Assembly (NCBI GenBank): GCA_964499365.1
Contig: CAZCKU010000002.1
Location: forward strand, 372,001-436,000
Direction: 5' to 3'
Source of the DNA: PALSA-1316 sp964499365
Lineage (GTDB): Bacteria > Nitrospirota > Thermodesulfovibrionia > Thermodesulfovibrionales > UBA6898
Length of the DNA: 64,000 nucleotides
This document shows, in pieces, positions 41,291 to 49,155 of this stretch (its first letter is position 1; the number at the start of each line of letters is the position of its first letter). The notes under the pieces are model-generated. The model did not search any database. It saw nothing but the letters and a program-made list of their open reading frames with translations, and was not told the origin of the DNA. A program made the position numbers and the translations under genes.

Positions 41291-42451
41291 ATGATGAAAA
41301 CAGCGAAACAGATCTCTGCAAGACTTCTGGCCATCATTGCCGTCACTGTTTTATTGTCGGCAACGTGGGCAGCAGCAGCAACAAAATATGTCGTCAGGAA
41401 AGGCGATACCCCGGCCTCCATCGCCAAAAAGCATCACATACCCCTTGACGCCCTGCTGAGCGCAAACAAGGTAACTCCTACCAATATGAAGATCGGGACG
41501 AAGATTGTTATACCGGGGAAAGAGGCGACGGCCCGAAGCAGGAAACAAGCAGACCGAAGCCAGGTCACGGCCCAGGTAAAAGGCAAGGGACGCAAGGTCG
41601 AAAAGAATTCGAGGGTGACCGCCCCGGAGGCCGCAACAACACCGGCGGCAGTTCAGGACAACACCTATCACACCGTGAGAAAAGGCGAGACACTCGCCGC
41701 AATCTCGAATAAATATGCACTCACGCCCGCTGAACTGAAAGAACTGAACAACCTCAAATCGAAAAGGCTCAAAAAAGGACAGAAGCTGCTCGTCAAGCGC
41801 ATCGGGCCAAAGACCTATATCGTCAGGAAGGGCGATACAATATGGAAGATAGCGCGCAGGTTTGATATGGACCCGGAAGATCTTATAACGATGAATGAGC
41901 TTGACACCCGCGAGGTTCAGGTCGGGCAGAAGCTCTACCTCGAAGAAAAAATCGACGCTGCTGCGGCAGAAAACTACCAGCAGGCCCTCGGCAGAAGTGT
42001 CGAGGAAGAACTGAAGAAGGTTGCCCAGTCCGAGGAATTTGCAGAGCAGAAGACCCAGGACAAGGTGACCATTTTTGCAAAGAAGATGCTGAATATCCCC
42101 TATAAGTTCGGCGGCAACAGCATCCTTGGTATCGACTGTTCAGCCTACGTCAAGAAGGTCTACGGCCTGCTCGGCATGAACCTCCCCAGGACAGCGCGGG
42201 AGCAGTTCAAGGAAGGAGAGGCCATCGACCGGGAGGAACTCTCGATCGGCGATCTCGTATTTTTTAAAACCTATGCATCATTTCCGTCGCATGTAGGCAT
42301 CTACCTCGGCAATAACCTCTTTATCCACGCCTCGTCAAAGGGCAAGAAGGTGACGATCGACAGTCTCGAGACTCCCTATTATTTTAAGCGTTTTATCGGC
42401 GGCAAGCGGCTGCTCACCGAGGCTGATCAGGAAACAGACCCCAAGGGGTAG
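41291..42451 (+). CDS. LysM and NlpC/P60 cell-wall hydrolase
   Basis: Secreted peptidoglycan endopeptidase. The 386-residue precursor has a signal peptide (1-31), three LysM repeats ('YVVRKGDTPASIAKKHHI', 'YHTVRKGETLAAISNKYAL', 'YIVRKGDTIWKIARRFDM') and a C-terminal NlpC/P60 domain with Cys in 'GIDCSAYVKKVYG', 'HVGIYLGNNLFIHASS' and the following histidine. NlpC/P60 enzymes cut D-glutamyl-meso-DAP bonds in stem peptides. The linker between LysM1 and LysM2 is basic. It follows scpB by one base and is likely co-transcribed; the second ATG at 41294 is equally possible. Confidence 0.92.
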   Translation: MMKTAKQISARLLAIIAVTVLLSATWAAAATKYVVRKGDTPASIAKKHHIPLDALLSANKVTPTNMKIGTKIVIPGKEATARSRKQADRSQVTAQVKGKGRKVEKNSRVTAPEAATTPAAVQDNTYHTVRKGETLAAISNKYALTPAELKELNNLKSKRLKKGQKLLVKRIGPKTYIVRKGDTIWKIARRFDMDPEDLITMNELDTREVQVGQKLYLEEKIDAAAAENYQQALGRSVEEELKKVAQSEEFAEQKTQDKVTIFAKKMLNIPYKFGGNSILGIDCSAYVKKVYGLLGMNLPRTAREQFKEGEAIDREELSIGDLVFFKTYASFPSHVGIYLGNNLFIHASSKGKKVTIDSLETPYYFKRFIGGKRLLTEADQETDPKG

Positions 42452-42526
42452 GTCTTTCAGTTTCACGCGATTTCTCTCCATGAATTGTCATTCCCGCCGG
42501 AGATACGACACGCAGTGCACCCCGCA

Positions 42527-42555
42527 TTGATTTAACCCGGGAAATACATTATTCT
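42527..42555 (+). promoter_or_regulatory. crcB promoter, predicted leaderless
   Basis: TTGATT (42527-42532), 17-base spacer, TATTCT (42550-42555), six bases to the ATG at 42562. A relic TTGTCATTCCCG of the palindromic repeat family lies just upstream. I looked for a fluoride riboswitch and saw none. Confidence 0.5.
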
Positions 42556-42561
42556 TTCATC

Positions 42562-42936
42562 ATGCAGAACGTACTCCTTGTCGGTATCGGCGGCTTCTTC
42601 GGTGCCATCGCGCGGTACGCCGTAGCCCTTTGGATAGGGCAGAAATGGGGCAGGATATTCCCGCTGGGAACATTCATCATCAATGTCAGCGGAAGTTTTC
42701 TGATCGGCCTGCTGATGCCGCTTTTTACTGAACGGTTCATGGTCAATCCCCAGTGGCGGCTTTTCTTTGCCGTCGGCTTTCTCGGCGCCTATACAACGTT
42801 TTCAACCTTTGAATTCGAGACCGGCGGACTTATCAGGGATGGTGAGTGGGCACTCGCGACACTGAACGTCGTACTGAGTGTTCTGGCCGGATTTGTGGCA
42901 CTGAAACTCGGCGACGTCATCGCAAGAAATATATAG
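42562..42936 (+). CDS. crcB: Fluoride exporter CrcB/Fluc
   Basis: Small dimeric fluoride channel. The 124-residue protein has four helices and the family signatures 'GGFFGAIARYAV', 'GTFIINVSGSFLIGLLMPLF', 'FFAVGFLGAYTTFSTFEFETGGL' (the Na+-site and phenylalanine box) and a final Leu-rich helix. The ribosome site is absent; the promoter suggests leaderless translation. DUF190 follows after 10 bases, a common pairing in bacteria. Confidence 0.94.
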   Translation: MQNVLLVGIGGFFGAIARYAVALWIGQKWGRIFPLGTFIINVSGSFLIGLLMPLFTERFMVNPQWRLFFAVGFLGAYTTFSTFEFETGGLIRDGEWALATLNVVLSVLAGFVALKLGDVIARNI

Positions 42937-42946
42937 GAGAGAACCC

Positions 42947-43267
42947 ATGAACAGGATCCCCGCAAAGAAAATGACCATCTACCTCGACGAGTCAGACCGG
43001 CACGGCGGAAAGCCCCTCTATGAACTGCTGCTCGAACTTCTGTACCGCAACAAGATTGCCGGGGCGAGCGTCTTCAGAGGGGTCGAGAGCTATGGCAGCG
43101 ATGGCGTTTTTCATACGGCAAAAATACTTGAACTGTCGACCAGCCTCCCGATCAAGATCGAGGTTGTCGATACTGAGGCACGGATCAGTGCCGTGCTTCC
43201 CGAGATCAGACAGATGGTTGTCAAGGGCCTGATTGAACTTGGCGATACAGAAATAATCGGCCCCTAG
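42947..43267 (+). CDS. DUF190 domain protein, partner of CrcB
   Basis: The 106-residue protein has the DUF190 pattern: 'TIYLDESDRHGGKPLYELLLELLYRNKIAGASVFRGVESYG', then 'IKIEVVDTEARISAVLPEIRQMV'. It resembles PII-like ferredoxin-type folds and often sits beside crcB, suggesting a role with fluoride. That link is by context. GGAGAG is six bases before the ATG. Confidence 0.85.
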   Translation: MNRIPAKKMTIYLDESDRHGGKPLYELLLELLYRNKIAGASVFRGVESYGSDGVFHTAKILELSTSLPIKIEVVDTEARISAVLPEIRQMVVKGLIELGDTEIIGP

Positions 43268-43338
43268 ACCCGGTCTTTACTTATACGCTGCTTTATCTGA
43301 TAATAGACAGAAGTGATATTTCAATTCAGGAGGAAGAT

Positions 43339-43929
43339 ATGAAGAAGTTTATTCTGTATAGTTGTATGCTCGTGCTTCTTTTCAGTGTATCAGGCTGCGG
43401 CTATAACCAGATGCAGGCGAACGAAGAAGCGGTCAAGGCCGCATGGGGAGACGTCGAAGCTGCGTACCAGAGAAGAAACGACCTGATACCGAACCTGGTC
43501 GAGGTCGTCAAGGGATATGCGAAACATGAAAGCGAGACACTGATTGCCGTAACCGAGGCACGGGCCAAGGTCGGTTCTGTCAAGATGGACAAGAGCCTGC
43601 TGGACGACCCCAACGCGTTGTCCCAGTTTCAGCAGGCCCAGGGCGGCTTAAGCAGTGCCCTCTCACGCCTTATGGTGGTTGTCGAGAAATATCCCGACCT
43701 CAAGGCAAATCAGAACTTTCAGGATCTTCAGCATCAGCTTGAAGGGACAGAAAACAGGATCAACGTCGCCAGGACGAGATTCAACAAGGCCGTCGAGACC
43801 TTTAACGTCTCGGTCAGGACCTTCCCCAACAGCTTAACAAACAGCCTGCTGCTGCACCTGAAGCTCAAGGAGCCATTCAAGGCCGAAGCAGGTTCTGAGA
43901 AGGCGCCAAAGGTCGATTTCAGCAAGTAA
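43339..43929 (+). CDS. lemA: LemA family protein
   Basis: The 196-residue precursor has a lipoprotein signal with a Cys at about residue 20 ('LFSVSGCGYNQMQAN'), then long amphipathic helices with 'RRNDLIPNLVEVVKGYAKHESETL' and 'NRINVARTRFNKAVETFNV', the LemA family core. Many LemA genes pair with TPM (YgcG-like) genes, as here. Function is unknown; an envelope-quality role is sometimes suggested. AGGAGGAAG precedes the ATG. Confidence 0.9.
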   Translation: MKKFILYSCMLVLLFSVSGCGYNQMQANEEAVKAAWGDVEAAYQRRNDLIPNLVEVVKGYAKHESETLIAVTEARAKVGSVKMDKSLLDDPNALSQFQQAQGGLSSALSRLMVVVEKYPDLKANQNFQDLQHQLEGTENRINVARTRFNKAVETFNVSVRTFPNSLTNSLLLHLKLKEPFKAEAGSEKAPKVDFSK

Positions 43930-43945
43930 TTCGGTCGTCACGTTT

Positions 43946-44896
43946 ATGATCGCAACCAGGCAGTCTGTCAATCCGGACAGGCAGGAGTCTGCTGACAGCG
44001 GACTCCTCGCCCGACGGGTTCTTTATGCCTGCTGCGTGGCCCTTGCGGCCTGCATCTTCATTATTGCTCCAGCTGCTTCAGCCCGTGAGGTGCCGCCCCT
44101 GACCGGATATGTCAATGACTACGGCGGGATGCTGTCTCCGCAGGTGAAGGCCCAGATTGAAAGTGAGCTGTCTGCCTTCGAGAAGTCGGACTCGACTCAG
44201 ATCGTGATTCTCACCATACCCTCGCTTGAAGGAGAGGTGCTCGAGGAGTTCGCCATCAGGGCAGGCGAAGCATGGAAGATCGGGCAGAAGGGAAAAGACA
44301 ACGGGGTAATCATCGTCGTGTCGAAGGGCGATAGAAAGATCAGGATCGAGGTCGGCCGCGGGCACGAAGGAAAACTGACGGATCTTATGGCAGGAAGGAT
44401 CATCGACCTGGTCATCAAGCCGCGCTTCAAGCGGGCTGACTATGACGGTGGTCTTCATGCAGGGGTTGCGGCGATTATCGATGCCACCAGGGGCGAATTC
44501 AAGGCCGAACCGGCCCGGCCCGGGCAGAAACGCGGCTCCTCCTCCCTCATGACCTTTCTCATCTTTGCCGGAATTGCTGTCGTGGTGCTCGGAAGCATAA
44601 GCCGGCCGCTCGGGGCGGTCGGCGGAGCGGTCGGTCTGCCCCTCAGCGTACTCCTCTCCTCGTTGTCGGTCGGTTTCGTCTGGCTTGCAGTCCTCGGGGT
44701 CATCGGGCTGATTCTCGGCCTGCTGCTTCCTATGCTCTTTGGCGGCCATGGGGGCGGCAGGGGCGGCGGGTTCTTTCCGGGAGGCGGGTATTATGGCGGC
44801 GGGGGCGGTTTTTCGGATGGCGGCAGCTTCGGCGGCAGTGACTTTGGCGGCGGGGGCGGCGATTTCGGCGGCGGCGGGGCTTCAGGAGACTGGTAA
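43946..44896 (+). CDS. TPM domain protein (YgcG-like) with Gly-rich tail
   Basis: The 316-residue protein has an N-terminal signal or anchor (about 25-50, 'ALAACIFIIAPAASA'), a TPM domain (about 50-190) with 'VNDYGGMLSPQVKAQIESELSAFE', 'VVSKGDRKIRIEVGRGHEGKLTDLMAGRIID', then two to three hydrophobic segments (200-270) and a C-terminal tail almost wholly Gly/Ser/Asp (280-316). TPM (also called Repair_PSII/TPM_phosphatase) domains are proposed phosphatases, with no proven role in bacteria. Likely in one operon with lemA and the next TPM gene. Confidence 0.88.
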   Translation: MIATRQSVNPDRQESADSGLLARRVLYACCVALAACIFIIAPAASAREVPPLTGYVNDYGGMLSPQVKAQIESELSAFEKSDSTQIVILTIPSLEGEVLEEFAIRAGEAWKIGQKGKDNGVIIVVSKGDRKIRIEVGRGHEGKLTDLMAGRIIDLVIKPRFKRADYDGGLHAGVAAIIDATRGEFKAEPARPGQKRGSSSLMTFLIFAGIAVVVLGSISRPLGAVGGAVGLPLSVLLSSLSVGFVWLAVLGVIGLILGLLLPMLFGGHGGGRGGGFFPGGGYYGGGGGFSDGGSFGGSDFGGGGGDFGGGGASGDW

Positions 44897-45532
44897 ATGA
44901 ATAGAACAGCAGCCACTTTTTTTTCAGCCGAGGAAAAGGACAGAATCTCCGCAGCCACACGTCAGGTGGAAGCGGCAACATCCGGGGAGGTAGCGGTCAT
45001 GGTTGTCGACCGCAGCGACCAATATCAGGATGCGGATATAACCGGCGGCATGGTCTTCGGCAGCATAGCGGCCTTTGCCCTGACCGAGATCTTCTTTCAT
45101 GCCCTGATCTGGTATTATATCCCGCTGAGCATCCTCTTTTTCTTTCCCTTCAAGCGATTGACAGGGCTCATTCCGGAACTGAAGAGGGTCTTTATCGGTG
45201 TCCGGAGAAAAAATGATGCGGTAGCGCAGCGGGCGCTTAAAGGCTTCTACGAAAAGGGCCTCTACAGGACGAGGGATAATACCGGGGTTCTGTTCTTCAT
45301 ATCATTGCTGGAGCACAAGGTTTGGGTGCTCGCCGACAAGGGAATTTACGAGAAGATCCACCAGGATACGCTGAACCACTTTGCCTCAAGCGTGACAAAG
45401 GGGATAAAGGAAGAGCGTGCATGCGACGCCCTCTGTCAGGCGATCAGCGAGGCTGGACGGATCCTCGCAGAGCACTTTCCGGTCAGGCATGACGATACAA
45501 ACGAACTCTCCGATGAGGTCATGAGCGGGTAA
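44897..45532 (+). CDS. Second TPM domain protein
   Basis: The 211-residue protein has an N-terminal TPM-like domain ('SAATRQVEAATSGEVAVMVVDRSD'), two membrane helices around 55-85 and a further conserved region with 'RTRDNTGVLFFISLLEHKVWVLADKGIYEKIHQDTLNHF'. Such TPM-related proteins come next to YgcG-like genes in many genomes. It starts immediately after the stop of the previous gene. Role unknown. Confidence 0.8.
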   Translation: MNRTAATFFSAEEKDRISAATRQVEAATSGEVAVMVVDRSDQYQDADITGGMVFGSIAAFALTEIFFHALIWYYIPLSILFFFPFKRLTGLIPELKRVFIGVRRKNDAVAQRALKGFYEKGLYRTRDNTGVLFFISLLEHKVWVLADKGIYEKIHQDTLNHFASSVTKGIKEERACDALCQAISEAGRILAEHFPVRHDDTNELSDEVMSG

Positions 45533-45558
45533 GGGAGAAGGGTAACGGCAGGAACCGG

Positions 45559-46173
45559 CTATGCCCCGCACCGTATCACTCTGCGGTCCGTAACAATAAT
45601 ACTGACCCTGATATCATGCGGCTCGGCAGGAACCGCATCGACGAGCTGCTCTTCATACGCCGGGGCAATAATCGGAAGCGTGTTCTGAAGTCCGGACAGA
45701 AGCCGGTCATAGTATCCGCCGCCGTACCCTACCCTGTTTCCTTTTTCATCAAAACAGGCTCCGGGGATGATCACGGCATCAATGCTGTTTATATCACGGA
45801 TCAGCCTGTCAGCCATCCCGGCTGGTTCAGGAATACCCCTATAGCCAGGCACCAGCTCATCTGCACTGCTGATTTCGAATAATTGAAGCGTACCGGTAGC
45901 AACCTCGACCTTCGGAAGCACAACCCGCTTTGCGGCTGTGAGGAAGCTGCTGATCATACCGGACGTGCCGACTTCAGACCTGAACGAGGCAAAGAGAAGG
46001 ATGGTCCCTGCATTGGTTATTTCAGCGAGAGACTCCAGATGTGCCGCAATTGCCCTGTTCTTGGCCTTTCGTACTTCGGGGGGAATGTTGTTGCGTCTCA
46101 GGAGGAGTTCTTTGCGGAGTGCAGCCTTATGCTGCCCTGCATCTGACCGTGCATCGGCATTCGTATCAGACAC
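45559..46173 (-). CDS. 5-formyltetrahydrofolate cyclo-ligase
   Basis: ATP-dependent enzyme converting 5-formyl-THF to 5,10-methenyl-THF, thereby returning folate one-carbon units to the main pool. The 204-residue protein has N-terminal 'LRKELLLRRNNIPPEVRKAKNRAI', 'SEVGTSGMISSFL', 'VIIPGACFDEKGNRVGYGGGYYDRLL', the canonical signature. It begins on GTG inside the last eight bases of cooC, so the two share a message. In a Wood-Ljungdahl organism it may help restore methenyl-THF for the methyl branch. Confidence 0.92.
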   Translation of the reverse strand: MSDTNADARSDAGQHKAALRKELLLRRNNIPPEVRKAKNRAIAAHLESLAEITNAGTILLFASFRSEVGTSGMISSFLTAAKRVVLPKVEVATGTLQLFEISSADELVPGYRGIPEPAGMADRLIRDINSIDAVIIPGACFDEKGNRVGYGGGYYDRLLSGLQNTLPIIAPAYEEQLVDAVPAEPHDIRVSIIVTDRRVIRCGA

Positions 46174-46945
46174 TGAGACTTTTTTCGATCACTGCCTTGA
46201 TTGCACGGATCTCTTCTACCGTCTTCGGGGAATGACCGTACGGTGCAGCCCCGTTGATATCAGCCTCCATAACGTCGTTGTTGAACGATATATAACCGGC
46301 AAGATCCATATCACCGATGCCCTTTTTAATAAAAGCAAGGTCTTCCTCTCCCCGCACCTTATTGGCCACGACAAAAACGTTCTTCACCCCGAGCCCCTTT
46401 GCCATTTCCTTTACTACGCCCGCAGTCTGCATGCTCCGCTGACCCGGCTCCACGACAACGATGAACGCATCGACGGAATCGGCCGTACCCCGGGTAAAAT
46501 GCTCGATGCCCGCCTCCATATCCACGATCACCACTTCGTTCCGCTCCACGACGAGATGGCGCAGCAACTGCCGGAGCAGCACATTCTCGGGGCAGTAACA
46601 GCCTGATGAGGCGGCCTTTGACTTGCCCATAATCATGAGCGTAATGCCGTTGATCCGGTAGCCGATGCCTTCAGGCAGATCATCCACCTTCGGGTTCAGC
46701 CTGAAGACCCCGCCCATGGTTCCCGGTTTTGTCCCCATCCGCTCCTCGACAAGCTCACCCATCTCTGCAATAGGTCTGATCTTGTCAGCCTCGGCCCGCG
46801 GGACGCCGAGCGCAGACGCCAGGTTGGCATCAGGGTCGGCATCGACCGCGATAACCGTCCTGCCCTCAGCAGCATACAGATGACTGAGCACCGACGAAAG
46901 GGTTGTTTTTCCGACACCGCCTTTTCCGGTAACCGCTATTTTCAT
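46166..46945 (-). CDS. cooC: CO dehydrogenase nickel-insertion ATPase CooC
   Basis: Dimeric MinD/NifH-family ATPase that inserts nickel into the CODH active site. The 259-residue protein has 'VTGKGGVGKTTLSSVLSHL' (deviant P-loop), 'AVDADPDANLASALG', 'VIVDMEAGIEHFTRGTA' and the Cys-x-Cys motif (Cys116, Cys118 in 'SSGCYCPEN') that binds metal in CooC. Start ATG 46943-46945 has no ribosome site but a strong promoter six bases upstream. It pairs with the cyclo-ligase gene and is 11 kb from cooS. Confidence 0.92.
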   Translation of the reverse strand: MKIAVTGKGGVGKTTLSSVLSHLYAAEGRTVIAVDADPDANLASALGVPRAEADKIRPIAEMGELVEERMGTKPGTMGGVFRLNPKVDDLPEGIGYRINGITLMIMGKSKAASSGCYCPENVLLRQLLRHLVVERNEVVIVDMEAGIEHFTRGTADSVDAFIVVVEPGQRSMQTAGVVKEMAKGLGVKNVFVVANKVRGEEDLAFIKKGIGDMDLAGYISFNNDVMEADINGAAPYGHSPKTVEEIRAIKAVIEKSLSV

Positions 46946-46951
46946 GCCTAC

Positions 46952-46981
46952 ATTCTAGCATTCCGGCACGGGAGATGTCAA
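46952..46981 (-). promoter_or_regulatory. cooC promoter, predicted leaderless
   Basis: Consensus TTGACA (46976-46981), 18-base spacer, TAGAAT (46952-46957), six bases to the ATG at 46943-46945. Shares the divergent region with argD. Confidence 0.65.
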
Positions 46982-46992
46982 AGTCTATGTAG

Positions 46993-47022
46993 TTGATTTT
47001 TATATGAATTTCGGGTTATACT
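46993..47022 (+). promoter_or_regulatory. argD promoter, very short leader
   Basis: TTGATT (46993-46998), 18-base spacer, TATACT (47017-47022), nine bases to the ATG at 47032. A transcript would have only about three leader bases and no ribosome site is seen. The -35 elements of cooC and argD lie 11 bases apart, back to back. Confidence 0.5.
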
Positions 47023-47031
47023 TCAAATCTT

Positions 47032-48231
47032 ATGGAAAGCAGAAAATTATTCGAGGAATCAGCTCACTACCTGATGCATACCTATAACCGGTACCCGATC
47101 ATTCTGAGAAAAGGGCGGGGGATGAAGGTGTGGAGTTCAGAAGGCAAGGAATATCTTGATTTCGTCGGCGGTGTCGCGGTCAACTGCCTCGGCCACTGTC
47201 ACCCCAAGGTCGTTATCGCGGTCCAGAAACAGGTACAGAGACTGATCCATGTCTCGAACTACTACCATATCGAGCCGCAGATCAAACTCGCAAAACTTCT
47301 GGTTGAAAACTCGTTTGCGGACAAGGTATTTTTCTGCAATTCCGGCGCAGAGGCCAACGAGGCTGCCATCAAGCTTGCGCGGAGATATTGCAGGGAAGTC
47401 CTGGGGCAAAACCGGTTTGAGATCATCACGGCGATGAACTCATTTCACGGCAGGACGTATGCCGCGTTGACGGCGACCGGACAGGAAAAGTTCCACAAGG
47501 GCTTTGAGCCGCTCGTCCCCGGATTCAAATATGTAGCGTTCAACGACATCGATGCGCTGGAGGCGGCTGTCACCAAGAATACGTGCGCCATCCTCCTCGA
47601 ACCGATCCAGGGGGAAGGAGGCGTAAAGATTCCCGACCCCGACTATCTGCGGGAAGTCAGAAAACTCTGTGACAGCCACGGCATCCTGCTGATACTCGAT
47701 GAAGTCCAGACCGGAATCGGACGGACCGGGACTCTCTTCGCCTATGAACATTTCGGCGTAACGCCCGACATCATGACCATCGCCAAGGGCCTCGGCGGAG
47801 GGCTGCCGATCGGGGCGATGCTTGCGACCGACAAGATCGCGGCCGGCTTTGAGCCGGGATCGCATGCCTCGACTTTTGGCGGAAATCCGCTTGTCTGTGC
47901 AGCGGCCGCAACAACGCTTGATGTGATTCTGGAAGACGGGTTTATCCTCGACCAGTGCAGACGGATGGGAAAACACTTCAGGCTGAAGCTCGAGGAATTG
48001 AAGAAAGAATTTCCGAGCATCATCAGTGATGTCAGGAACATGGGACTCCTTGTCGGCATGGAACTGACGAGAGAGGGGGCGTCGATCGTGAAGACGTGCA
48101 TGGAACGCGGTGTGCTCATCAACTGTACCGCGGGTAATGTACTGCGGTTCATGCCGCCGCTTGTCGTGACCGAGAAGGAAATCGACCATCTCGCGGATAT
48201 TCTCGAGCAGGTATTCGACCACCTCGCATAG
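47032..48231 (+). CDS. argD: Acetylornithine aminotransferase
   Basis: Class III PLP aminotransferase for acetylornithine, step four of arginine synthesis. The 399-residue protein carries 'YPIILRKGRGMKVWSSEGKEYLDFVGGVAVNCLGH', 'FCNSGAEANEAAIKLARRY', 'FHGRTYAALTATGQ', 'LILDEVQTGIGRTGTLFAYEHFGVTPDIMTIAKGLGGGLPIGAML' (PLP lysine in AKGLGG), 'THASTFGGNP'-like 'SHASTFGGNPLVCAAA' and the C-terminal half. It is close to several paralogues, but the neighbour argF makes argD the best name. Confidence 0.92.
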   Translation: MESRKLFEESAHYLMHTYNRYPIILRKGRGMKVWSSEGKEYLDFVGGVAVNCLGHCHPKVVIAVQKQVQRLIHVSNYYHIEPQIKLAKLLVENSFADKVFFCNSGAEANEAAIKLARRYCREVLGQNRFEIITAMNSFHGRTYAALTATGQEKFHKGFEPLVPGFKYVAFNDIDALEAAVTKNTCAILLEPIQGEGGVKIPDPDYLREVRKLCDSHGILLILDEVQTGIGRTGTLFAYEHFGVTPDIMTIAKGLGGGLPIGAMLATDKIAAGFEPGSHASTFGGNPLVCAAAATTLDVILEDGFILDQCRRMGKHFRLKLEELKKEFPSIISDVRNMGLLVGMELTREGASIVKTCMERGVLINCTAGNVLRFMPPLVVTEKEIDHLADILEQVFDHLA

Positions 48232-48239
48232 GAGATCAG

Positions 48240-49145
48240 ATGAACAAAGACTTTCTTACCTTATGGGATATTTCGCCGGACGAGATTGCCCGGCTTCTGG
48301 AGCGGGCGGCCGGTATGAAATCCGGCCGCGACCGTTCAGCTGTCCCGCTGGCCGGGAAGAGCATCGGCCTCCTCCTGGAAAAACCCTCGACCCGCACCCG
48401 CGTGTCGTTCGAGGTCGGTATATACCAGCTTGGCGGCCAGCCGGTCTGCATGAGCCCGTCAGAACTGCAGCTCGGCCGCGGGGAATCCATAGAGGATACG
48501 GCACGCACGCTTTCGCGGTACCTCAGCGCGGTGATGATCAGGACGTCTGCGCATGACCGGCTTGAGACCTTTGCCCGGCATGCGTCGATCCCGGTGATCA
48601 ACGGACTGAGCGATAAACATCACCCCTGCCAGGCTCTTGCCGACCTGATGACGATCCGGGAAAAAAAGGGGCGGCTCAAGGGACTGAAGGTCGCCTTTGT
48701 CGGCGATGGAAATAATGTCTGCAATTCTCTGGTGGAGGCCGCCTCCCGCATGGAGTTCGACCTGTCGATTGCGTGCCCTGCGGGTTTCGAACCGGACGCC
48801 GAAACAATCGCCCGGGCCCTGGCAGCCGGCCACAGCAGGATCGAGGTCATGAGTGATCCGCGCGACGCTGCAGCCATGGCCGATGTCATCTACACCGACG
48901 TCTGGGTGAGCATGGGACAGGAACAGCATGCGGATGAAAAAAAGGGGAACTTCAGCGACTACCAGATAAACAGCAGCCTGCTTTCAGGTGCAAAAAACGA
49001 CGTGACCGTCCTGCATTGCCTTCCCGCCCACCGGGGGGAAGAGATCACCGACGAGGTACTGGACGGCCCGCACAGCTCGGTCTTTGACCAGGCAGAAAAC
49101 CGGCTGCATGCACAAAAGGCACTCTTGGAAATGCTCATCTCCTGA
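48240..49145 (+). CDS. argF: Ornithine carbamoyltransferase
   Basis: Makes citrulline from ornithine and carbamoyl phosphate. The 301-residue protein has 'LEKPSTRTRVSFEVGIYQLGG' (STRTR carbamoyl-phosphate site), 'SVIRTSAHDRLETFARHASIPVINGLSDKHHPCQALADL'-like core with 'HPCQALADL', and 'VLHCLPAHRGEEI' (HCLPAHRG). GGAGATC upstream of the ATG, 8 bases after argD; the arginine pair is clear. The HD-GYP gene follows after 10 bases. Confidence 0.95.
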   Translation: MNKDFLTLWDISPDEIARLLERAAGMKSGRDRSAVPLAGKSIGLLLEKPSTRTRVSFEVGIYQLGGQPVCMSPSELQLGRGESIEDTARTLSRYLSAVMIRTSAHDRLETFARHASIPVINGLSDKHHPCQALADLMTIREKKGRLKGLKVAFVGDGNNVCNSLVEAASRMEFDLSIACPAGFEPDAETIARALAAGHSRIEVMSDPRDAAAMADVIYTDVWVSMGQEQHADEKKGNFSDYQINSSLLSGAKNDVTVLHCLPAHRGEEITDEVLDGPHSSVFDQAENRLHAQKALLEMLIS

Positions 49146-49155
49146 TCCATCAGCT

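Noticed and set aside
42452..42561. Fluoride riboswitch before crcB
   Set aside because: No GGNGAT-type pseudoknot core is seen, and the promoter leaves no leader.
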